Positions 1-9,300 of a stretch of 14,691 bases of DNA are shown piece by piece (position 1 is the first letter of the stretch; every line of letters begins with the position of its first letter). The position numbers and the translations under genes are program-made. This stretch comes from Acanthamoeba lenticulata (taxonomy: Eukaryota > Discosea > Longamoebia > Acanthamoebidae). The notes beneath the pieces are model-generated. The model saw only the letters and a list, made by a program, of their open reading frames with translations. It searched no databases and was not told the DNA's origin. The stretch lies in contig NAVB01000690.1 in the NCBI GenBank assembly GCA_002179805.1, positions 1 to 14,691 on the forward strand. The letters are read 5' to 3'.

Positions 1-3000
1 GGTCGCGCGTAGGGTCCCATCCGGGCCGGGAGTACGCACCGCCTGGGTGCCTGGCTGGCTCACGGACGAGGCCCGGTGGCTCGGACGGGCGGGCTTGGAC
101 TGCTCGCGGAGGGCCTGCATCTTCCTCTCGCCCACCAGCTCTGTAGATCATATAAGCACAGCGGGCGATCGCACGTGTGGGGGGAGGGGGGAGGCGCCAG
201 TGAGTTTGAAAGGGGGCAAAGGAAGGGGAGGAGCACGCGCGGGTTTCGAGGAGAGGGGAAGGGGGGCGTGCCAGAGGCGAGGAGGAGGCTCTTGGCGGCG
301 TAGATGATGTTCTGGAGGTGGTTGAGGGCGCCGTCGATCTCCTCCTGGATCTGCTTGCGGGTGGAGATGGCGGGCGAAGCCGTGGAGGTCTGCTCGGCGA
401 GTACGCTCACGAAGCTCTGCAGCGTCTGCGCAGACGTGTTGAGGAACGTCACGTGCTCGTCCCGGAGGCCCTCGGCGCCCTTGCGCACGGTCTCGATCAG
501 CTTCTCTGTTGTAGTCCCCCCCCCCACCGCGCCGGCCACACGCCATCGTCAGCGACTCCCAAGAAGGGGACCAGTCTCTTGACCCCCCCCTCCCCCCAAC
601 ACATTGATTGGCGGGATTGGGGGAAGAGAGCCATTGGGGGGGGGGGAAATGGCCAACCGAGGGCGATGGTGAGCGTCTGCCGGTAGCGCTCCAGGCCGTC
701 CTTGGCGCTGGTGTCACCCTGGGGCCCCATTCAACGTGAGAATTTGAGTTATCTGGATTGGGTCCAGATAGCCGAGTGGAAGAGATGGGGGAAGGGCGAG
801 GTACCTGGGCGAGGACCACGTAGCGATTGCCCCAGTACTCGACGAGCTTCTTGCCGGTGAGGGTGAGCGTCTTGGCGGCCACCAGCACCGACGAGTAGAA
901 GCTGAGGCCCGTCTTGCCGGTGGGCTTGCACTCCTCGAACTCGGCGTCGATGTCCAGCAGCACCTCGATCGGCGGCTCGTCCGGCACCGCTGCGCGCGCA
1001 TGTGGGCATCAGCACGCGCCAACCACAACACACACGACAAGGAAAAACACACACAAAAAATAAAATAAAAAATAAACAAAACAAAACAAAAACAAAAACC
1101 AAACAAGGAAACAAACATAAACGCGAATTGCAATTTCTGGGATGACTCACCCTGCGGGGTGCGGCCGACCGAGAGCGGGCGGTGGCGCGGGCTGCCCGCG
1201 GGGCTGTTCCGGTGAGCGCCGCCGAGGGACGTGTTGCGCGGAGGCCCGCCGGGGCTCGCGCTGCCGCCTCGCCCGCCCCGGTGCTGACTCGGTGGTGACG
1301 CGCGCCGGTACTGGTGCGCCGCCGGCGTGGGCGACGCCTGCCGCCCGCCGCGCGGGCTATTGGACAAGCGGCGCGAGTCCACTTGCGGTCTGCCGCCTCG
1401 GCCGGACCCATCAATCGGCCTCTGCTGCTGTTGCTGCTGTTGCTGTTGCTGAAGCGGCCGCTGTTGCTGCTGCTGCTGCTGCTGCACAGGCTGCTGCATG
1501 GGTTGCTGCTGCTGGCGCTGCTGCTGCTGTTGTTGCTGTTGCTGCTGGGGCGGGTAATGCTGCTGCACGGGTTGCTGCCGGTAGGGGAGCGGGCGTTGCT
1601 GCTGCTGCTGCTGCTGCTGTTGGTGATGTTGCTGCACGGGCTGTTGCTGCTGGTGCATAGGCGCAGCAGGATAGTGGGAATGCGGCGGCATGGACTGGCG
1701 GCCGTCACCGCCATAGTTGAGCCACGGCGGAGGCTGTTGCTGCTGTTGTTGCTGCTGCTGGTGCTGGGGCTGCTGCGGTCCCCCGGGCGGTTGTGACAGG
1801 AAGTGGAGAGACGGTGACGGCGACGACGATGATGGCGACAGTGATAAGAGCGATGGCGACGAAGCCAAAGGTTGGAACAAGAACGGATCGCGCGCGAGGC
1901 CCGGCGGGAGAATCGTCGACGATGATGACGACGCCAGTCGTGGAGCGTGCAACGGCGACGGTTGGAGCGGCACGTGGAGATCCTGGCGGCGGGGCACACC
2001 CATCGACAAAGTCAGCAGGTCTTGACTCAAAACCGTTTCATAATTTTGAACTAAATGTGCTGAAATCGCATAAAATAGCATTTTAAATCGAATATATAAA
2101 TCTCTAAATATATATTTTTAAAAAATCAAAGAATGCAGGAAGGAGCACCGTTATGATGGAGAAATGTGGAGACCCCCCCCCCAATGTGTAGATACATAAA
2201 TAAACACATACGCACATTCATACATACATACATACATAGAAATATACACATGCACATGCACATATCAGCCGGATTTGCGAAAGAGATTTGGGGGAGGAAG
2301 AGCATGGCCTCGCATGGCCCAGCATACCGCCTGGTAGTGCTGCTGCTGCTGTTGCTGCTGTTGTTGTTGTTGCATGTAGGGCGCTGGGGCGTTGTAGGAG
2401 CCCGGTGGCGCCTGCTGCTGCTGCTGCTGCACGCAAGCGGAGGCGCGGCAGATCAGCAGATCAACAAAGAGAGAGAGAGAGTAGGGGGGGGAGGAGGAGT
2501 GCTGGAAAACAAATGGCGATGGAAATGGTGATGAGGTGTAGGAGAAGGAGGAGGAGGAGTGTGTACCGGCGGAAAGCCGCCGGATGCCGGCGGGTAAGCC
2601 CCGTGCGAAGAAGAAGGCATGATGGGTCCTGCGGCGCACCGTGCAATGAGTCGCGAGCGAGCGAGCAAAGAGAGGGGGGGGGACTCCAAGAGTTGTCCTC
2701 TCGTACCGGTGCCAGGGAGCTGGCCGTAGGGCCCGGCGCCAGCGTAGGGTCCGCCCGTGTGCGGCGGTGGGTAGCCGTAGCCCGATGCCGGAGGTCCACC
2801 GCTGCCAAAGGGGAGGGGCTGGTGCGATGGGTAGGGGCCAGTCCCGCCGCCGCCGGCACCGTCGGGGAAGTGGAGGGGAGCAAACGGGTCAGGCTGTCCG
2901 CCTGGGCCTGCGTAGGAGGGCGGTGGACCGCCGTAGGGAGCGCCCCAACCTGGTTTGCACATACACGCAGACGGATGTGAAAACGCGCGTGTAAAACGTG

Positions 3001-3082
3001 CATCAAGAGCACCCACCCCCAAAGAGAACCCACGAAAAATAGAAATCAAAATACTGATGGAAAAGGTGGTGCACATACTCAT
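1..3082 (-). CDS. Gln/Pro-rich protein with C-terminal helical region (3' partial)
   Basis: Nine exons join in phase to at least 620 codons and run off the left edge: 3082-3079, 2949-2707, 2628-2567, 2426-2328, 1982-1151, 989-805, 718-658, 505-272, 140-1. The start is a four-base first exon (ATGA) spliced to GTTGGGG, giving MSWGAPYGGPPPSYAG. Layout: Gly/Pro/Tyr-rich start (1-135), Ser/Leu/Pro-rich stretch, five or so polyglutamine runs (about 195-320), a basic Arg/Gly/Ser segment with many SP sites (about 325-413), then non-repetitive helical sequence (about 414-620) with DIDAEFEECKPTGKTGLSFY, LVAAKTLTLTGKKLVEYW and KQIQEEIDGALNHLQ. The helical part faintly recalls talin/vinculin-type bundles, which I do not claim. 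Polyglutamine plus Pro/Gly sequence suits an assembly or adaptor protein. A donor GTGCGT at 43-38 might end the last exon early. Family unknown. Confidence 0.65.
141..271 (-). other. Probable GC-AG intron in the 3' part of the Gln-rich gene
   Basis: No GT donor joins the helical exon 505-272 to the last visible exon in phase. TCTG|GCACGC (GC at 271-270) to CTACAG (AG 142-141) does, giving a continuous helix AAKSLLLASELVGERKMQ. The donor has the same GCACG core as the GC-AG intron in gene 1. Alternatives using GT at 232 or 175 add a proline-rich stretch and need a different acceptor. Confidence 0.45.
990..1150 (-). other. T-rich intron of the Gln-rich gene
   Basis: The donor is CAGG|GTGAGT, the one textbook donor in the window; the acceptor is CGCGCGCAG. 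The middle is a near-continuous T/TTTG tract on the coding strand (about 1050-1110), much more T-rich than the flanking exons. Confidence 0.75.
1415..1775 (-). repeat. Polyglutamine tracts, mixed CAG/CAA
   Basis: Plus-strand TGCTGC/TGTTGT runs read on the coding strand as runs of about 8-11 glutamines separated by Pro-, Arg- and His-containing spacers such as RPLPYR, PVQQHYPP and PMQQPVQ. CAA interruptions are frequent, which argues for selection on the amino acid and not simple slippage of a pure CAG repeat. Confidence 0.9.
1983..2327 (-). other. 345-nt AT-rich intron (or gene boundary) in the Gln-rich gene
   Basis: This is by far the longest non-coding stretch inside a gene model here. It contains a G9 run, a TATG/CATA tetranucleotide array (plus 2219-2239) and a strongly AT-rich block (about 2030-2135) with TATATATTTAGAG and TATATATTCG. 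The modelled donor is GCG|GTATGC and the acceptor CGCCAG|GATCTC. Alternatively the upstream frame stops at TGA 2267-2265 and a new gene starts at ATG 2003-2001 (MGVPRRQDL). I prefer one gene because both sides are Gln/Pro-rich and the phase matches. Confidence 0.5.
2219..2239. repeat. CATA tetranucleotide microsatellite
   Basis: Five CATA units lie within the long AT-rich intron. Confidence 0.9.
2328..2426 (-). repeat. Polyglutamine exon with tandem CAG acceptors
   Basis: This exon begins inside a CAG run (2430-2412) and ends with a second glutamine run (11 residues) before HYQA and the GTATGC donor (2327-2326). The first spacer is APPGSYNAPAPYM. Because the acceptor AG lies in the repeat itself, several in-frame acceptors are available. 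Confidence 0.7.
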
Positions 3083-3311
3083 GAGTGCAATAGGAAGGAA
3101 TCAAGTTGGGTGGGAAGGGCCTGGCGCCAATACACAAAGCACGAAGCCGCAGCCACAGGCAAAGCGTCACGTCAAATTGGGTGGGCAGCGAAAATGGGCG
3201 CAAGAAAGCAAAAAGAAAATACGAAAAAACCCCAAAAAGCGTTTGCTGCATTACAACTTCATTGAGCAGGGGTCAGTGTTTGTGTCCTCCTCTCCTATGG
3301 ACAGCCCCTCC
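3083..3311 (-). promoter_or_regulatory. Intergenic spacer: 3' end of gene 1 and presumed promoter of gene 2
   Basis: 229 bp lie between the gene 1 stop and the gene 2 ATG, and must hold both the polyadenylation site and the promoter. No AATAAA is present on the coding strand. A CCAAT followed by TTGACGTGACG (about 3166-3184, minus strand) resembles CCAAT and CRE/bZIP elements, about 85-100 bp upstream of the ATG. There is no convincing TATA box. T-rich stretches lie at about 3208-3241. Confidence 0.4.
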
Positions 3312-6300
3312 CTATGGGGGAGCAGCGGTTCGCCCAAGGCCAAGGCCGGAGCGCGTGTAGTCGCTGGTGAGGCTGTGCTTAACGGACAGGTTCATGACGA
3401 TGGCGATGTGTGAGTCTGCCCGCGATGCCGACGACGAAGAGGGCGCTGGCGTGGCTGCGGGCGACGGCAGCGTCGCCGTCGTTGTCGTCGAGAAGGCCGT
3501 ATGGGAGCTCGACAGAAGAGGCGCCGCACCGCTGCCGTTTCCATCAACCGGCCGCACGGCGTGGGTGAGGAAGCCGCATGTGCGACACTTGAACATGCGC
3601 CAGCCCTTGGCGTTGCCACCGGCCTTGGCCGAGCCGCTGCCGCCAGAGGGGCGCTGGAGGCGCGGCGTGTACTCGACGGTGGTGTGGTCAAAGTCGCCCA
3701 GCACGTTGGTCATCATCGTGTAGCCCCAGTGGACCTTGCCGGCGCGGTAGTCGTGCTTGGCCTTCATGGCCTCCAGGAACGCGTAGCACGACCCCGTGTT
3801 GGGGCACTTGCCGGCCTCGCGCGGCTGCGCCGGCTTGCAGTCGCAGGGGACCTTGACGAGCGTGCCCTCGCTCGTGCTGGTCCCCTCGCCACCGCCCCCG
3901 GGCGTCTCCTCGGCATCGGAGAGCAGCGCGATGACGGACGCACCGCACAGGCACTGGAACTGCTGCTTCCCCATCTGCTCTCCCCGCCCCCAACCACAAG
4001 GGAGGTAAGCCACATCCACGGGCCTGATGATGCACGCACGCATTGGGGAAGAGAGAGAGAGAGAGAGAGAAAGAGAAGGCACGTGCCTTGGTGAGATTGC
4101 GGAGGGCGCGGCGGTTCTCGCCCCAGCGGACGAGCTGGCGGACGAAGCCGCGGTTGGGCTGGATGATGTAGCGGCGCTCCTTGACGAGGATGGAGGCCTC
4201 AAAGTAGTTGAGGTCGCGGGTGTCCATGAGGAAGGCCAGCACCATGGCCGCCGAGCGCGAGACGCCGCGGTCGCTGTAGACGAGGACCTTGCCCTTGCGG
4301 ATGATGGCCCGCCGGACGAAGCTCACCACGCGCAGCATGTGCGGGACGATGTCCTGGTAGGGCTCGTCCTGCATCTTGACGTGCAGCACCTCAAAGTGGT
4401 CCCGCAGCGTCGGGTTGGGCGTCATCGTGCAGTTGACCACGTGGCTGATGCCCAGCTGGCACTTGAGGTAGGCCCGCTGCACGGCGCTGCTCGTGCTGAT
4501 GTAGATGTTGTCGGTGATCTTGCTCGCGTGCTCCGTGAAGTAGGCCGTCTCCTCCGGCGTGAGCACATTCTGTACAGGCTGCTTGTACGCGTCGGCCTTC
4601 TCTATGGCCTTGGACGACCGCAGCAGGTTGTGCGGCGACGTCGCCGGCGATGCCCCTGCCCCAGGCCATTCCCCCCACAGGCCACACCCGACGAGTCAGT
4701 CAGTCATCCCAAAAAGCTCCTTCTGCCAAATGGTTGCGCAAGAAGACCCCGGGGGGGGGGGGCGCACCGTTGGAGGAGTTGTTGTGGTCGGAGAGGGAGT
4801 CGTAGAGCTGCTTCACAAAGGTCTTGCTGCGCCGTCCCTTCATCTCGATCCTCTCCAGCATCGTCCTGCGAGAAGGAACAATGAGCCCCAAAGAGGGGCA
4901 GACGAAAAAGAAGGGGAGGGGAGGGCAACGTACGAGACGTGGGTCTTCTTGCCGTCGGCCATGAGGACGCTCTTGACCATCTGGAAGCGCTTGATGACGT
5001 CGTTGATGGTGGGGCGCATGTTGGGGTTGCGGATGAGGATGAACTCGAGCAGGTCGAGCAGCACCGAGTTGTTGTTGATCATCTCCTTCTTCTTGCTGTT
5101 GATCAGCTCCTGGCCGGGCGACGTCACGCGGATGAAGAACCGGCCCCAGTCCTTGTCGTAGAACAGGAACTCGCTCGTGAGCAGCTCGAAGAGGAGGCAC
5201 CCGATCGACCAGATGTCGCTCGCGCTGTTGGCGCCCACCTTCTTGCGCCGGTCGTACGAGTCCTTGTGCTTCTGGAGCGCGTTGGCCGCCACCAGCATCT
5301 CCGGCGACTTGATGAACTCGGTGCCCTTGTGGCACGTCGTGTAGCCCTCCTCCTCCGTCGTGTAGTACTTGGCCTCCCCAAAGTCTATTGCGGTTGTTGT
5401 TGTTGTTCAGCTGTCATCGTGATGTTGCAAGCTTGGGAAGAGGGGAGAGAGAGAGAGAGAGGGAGGAAACGGCACCAGCGAGCACGATGAAGAAGTTGGG
5501 CACGTCGGAGGGCTGGTTGTAAAAGTCCTCGTCGCTCGTGTCCGGGTTGAGCGGATGGCACAGAAAGTTGTCGCACTTGAGGTCGTAGTGATTGACATCT
5601 GCCGTGTGGCGTGGCGTGACATCAGCACCATCCCATCGTCGATGATGATGATGACCGGAGGAACCGCGGGGCGATATCCAAGCGAAGAAGGGGGAAAGGG
5701 GGGGGGGGAGGAGTGGCCATTCGTACGGTTCTGGGTGAGGAAGAGCATGGTCTCGAGCACCTTCTCGTAGATGTTGAGATAGAGGGGCAGGTTCTCATGC
5801 CAGGGCGTGATCTGCCGCTTGAGCCAGCCCTTGAGGGAGTCCTTGTAGAGGCGCATGATGATCCAGTAGTTCTCCTCGTCCACCCCGTAGTCGTACAGGT
5901 GGACGATCTTGGGGTCGTTCTTGAACTTGTCCATGACCATGATCTCCGTGAAGATGTCGTGCAGCACGCACCGGTAGTGCATCGACTTGGGCACCGGCAT
6001 CCGCTTCACGGCCACCTCCATCTGCGGCAGGCGCGCGAAGTGGGACCAACACTCTACTACGTCAGCCACCAGCTGGTGGTTCCCCAGAAGAAGAGGAGAG
6101 GAGGGAGGGAGGGCTTGGGGGCTGACCTTCTCGCCCTCGAGCGTGGCGCGGTAGACCTGGCCATAGGCGCCGACGCCGATGCGCACGAGGCTCTTGTAGG
6201 CGCTGGCGTCAAACAGCCGCCGGCACAGGAGCTTGAGGAGGCGGTAGTTGGAGGCGCCCATCTGGAGCGTGCGCTCGACCAGCTCCGAGATGATCCCCGC

Positions 6301-9300
6301 GTTGGCCTCGTGGTTGAGATCTGTGTGTGTGTGCGCGCGTGTGTATGTAGAGCGTGCGTGTGAGTCACTCGTAACGAGCGCGTGTGTGCCCGCCGGGGCA
6401 GGGCGACGCACGGAGGTTGAGGTAGAACGGGATGTTGAGCTTCTTGTTGTTGAGCGGGAACTGGTCCGTGTAGAGCGGCTCCAGCGTGTTGCTGCATCGA
6501 TGCATACAACATGGTGTGAGTGCTTTGGCCCATGGCAGACAGACGAGGGGGGGGCGCACTTGGGGGCGAGCATGAGGGAGAAGATGAGCTGGATGATGGA
6601 CATGTGGAGGTCCTTGTCCCGGTAGATCTTCCGGTCTTGCCGCTCGCGCTCGTAGAGCCGTCGCTCCATGATGAGATCGTCCGGCGAGAGCGTGTTCTGC
6701 CTGCTCTGGTTCTGTGGACCCCCAAAACACGCCCGATTATTAGATGGTTGGCGGACTTCCGGCCCCCGCCACAGGAGAAGGCGAAGGCGAAGGAAGAGGA
6801 AGAAGGACAAAAAGGAGGAGGCGGGGGGTTGGAACCTTTTCGTCGTCCTGGGAGTGGGGATTGCCGAGGAGCAGGTGGAACTTGGGGTCGTCGGGGTTCA
6901 TTTGCCGCTCGAGGTTGGACAGGAAGCCAAAGGCCTGATCGACCTCATAGTAGCCCAGGCTGTCGTCCGAGAACCCGAGCTCGTCGGCGGGGCGGTTGGG
7001 CTGCAAGGAAGCACCATATGTGCATGCGCGTGTGAATGCTACTGTGAGCACGAAGCTGACACATGTGCCATTCCTGCAGTTGCAGTGCAACGCACAAAAG
7101 AGCAGGGGCGGGTTGGGCGCGTGTACCGAAAAGGGCTCGTCCGCTTGGGATTCCTCCTCCGGCGGCTTCGTGCTGATGGTGCTCCCGCTCTCACTGAATG
7201 CCGGAGCCGACGTCGAGTGTCGGGGGGAGCCCCGCCCCATCCCCATCCGCACCCCGAGCTTGCTCCCGCTCGTCTTCATGAGCAGCGTGCCTGCAGACGT
7301 CATCCCCCAAGTAATCAAAATGGAATCGACGTGGAACAACAACAACAACAACAATAAAGATCACGCGTACCGAGGAGGCCCTTCTTCTTTTTGCCGCCGC
7401 CAGCTTCGTCCGGGGCGGAGCCCTTCTTCTTGACGTCGGTGAGATTGAGGGCCGGCACGAAGGACTGCTTGCGCGCCGGCGCGTCTTCTTCGTCGCTGCT
7501 GTCGCTCGACTCGCTCACCGCGCTGGCGCAGAAAACTCGCGTTAGAACAAGACCGCTGGAAAGAGAAGAAGAGGAAGGGGGGAGGCAGCAAACGAGGCGC
7601 GTACTTGTCCTCCTTCTGGTCGAAGAAGTGGAGGGGCAGGTGCTGGAGGCTCATGGACACGGGCCGCTTCGTGGAACCGCTAGTGCCGATGGCGATGCAG
7701 GAGCCGGGCTTGTTGCGCGTCGCATCGAAGCCAAGGCGGTTGGCGGCGCCCGTGAGGAGCCGCATGGAGAGGGCCGGCCGCATCTTCTCCGAGTGCGGGT
7801 TGGTCGGCACCTTGCTGCTGCTGCTCAACCGCCCGGCTATGGCCGAACCGCCGCCGGCGCTGGCGGTCAGCGAGGCCGAGGCCATGGAGGGCGAGGGCGG
7901 GGCGTAGAGGCCGTTGTTGGTGGTCTTAAAGTCCTCCGGCCTGAACGGGGGCACCACCGGGCGCTGCTTGGACGCGTCATCGTCGCCGTCGCTGCTGGAG
8001 TGCGGGTCCGGTCCCTCCTCGTCGCCCTTGCTGGCCCGCTTGCCGTTGTCGGCGGGCTCCTTGGCCTCCGCCGGTGGAGCAGCGGCCTCCTTGGCCGGCA
8101 GGCCGCCGAGGGTGAGCCCGCAGCCGCTGCCGCCCTTGACGATGGAGTTGGGCAGCATGAGGCTCATCGGGCGCTTCTTCTTGTCCTTGTTCTTCTTGTT
8201 CTTGGACCGAGCGCTTTCGTCGTTGCTCGAGGAATCGGGCGAGGCCAAGAAGGAGGTGCTTGAGGTCAGGCGGGACTTGGTGGCCGGCAGCGACAGCGAG
8301 AGGCCCTGTCGCTTGGGCTTGGACTCGCCGTCGCTGTCGGGCGACAGAGAGCTCCTGGAGGAGTCAGCAAAGCCGCCGGGCGCCTCGATGGCGGCAGGCG
8401 TGCCGCTCTTTTTGATCGTCGGCGGGATGTTGAGGGCAGGCAGCTTCTGGCGCAGCCGTCGCTTCCGGGCCTCTTCTTCGTCGCTGTCGCTGTTGCTGTC
8501 GCTGTCGCTGCTGCTGCTCTCTTCGCCGTCGTCATGGCTGCCATCACTTGGCGACTCGTGGTCCTCTTCTTGGTGGTAGCCGTTGTCGGAACCTTTGTGG
8601 GCTTCAATGCGGGCCACCTGTCCGCCTCCCTTCAGGATGCTGGTCGGGAGGATGAGGCCCATGGGGCGCTTGACCTTCTTGCGCCTCTCCTCGTCGTCAT
8701 CTTCGTCGCTGCTATCACTGCTGCCGCTGCTGCTGCTCTCTTCGCCGTCATCAGTTTTCGCGGGCTTCACGTCAGCGCTGGCCTTGAGCTTGTCACGGGC
8801 ATCCCCCATCAGTCCGCCCTTGATGCTGGTTGCCGGCAGCAGCAGCTTCGGGGGCCGCTTGGCCGGCTTCTCGTCGCCGCTACTGCTGCTACCGTCTGAA
8901 GAAGATCCCCCTTCTTCTTCTTCTTCTTCTTCTTCTTCTTCCTCTTCCTCCTCGTCTTCTTCTTCCTCCTCCTCCTCCTGCTCATACTGCTGCTTCCTCT
9001 TCAAGTCCGCGCTGGCCTTGAGCTTGTCGCGGGCATCCCCCATCAGTCCGCCCTTGATACTGGTTGCCGGAAGCAGCAGCTTTGGTGGTCGCTTGTCCGG
9101 CTTTTCGTCTTCGCTACTGCTGCTCTCGTCTGACGATGACGAGGAGGATTCCTCCTCTTCCTCCTTGTCGTGCTCATCCTCCTCCTCTTCCTCTTCCTCT
9201 TCCTTAGACTCGTTTTCGAGCCTCTTCATGTCGATACTGGCCTTGAGCTTCTCGCGAGCTTCGTTCATGACGCCGCCCTTGATGCTCATTGCTGGCAGCA

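Noticed and set aside
1142..1796. Plus-strand poly-Ala and poly-Leu open frames
   Set aside because: They are other-frame readings of the CAG/CAA polyglutamine repeats on the minus strand.
3312..3974. Separate small gene starting at ATG 3974 (MGKQQFQ)
   Set aside because: There is no room for a promoter, the ATG directly follows an AG acceptor, and the GC-AG junction keeps the frame with the phosphatase exon.
4117..4605. Active dual-specificity phosphatase
   Set aside because: The nucleophile codon is AGC (Ser), preceded by Tyr instead of His, so a normal catalytic cycle is not expected.
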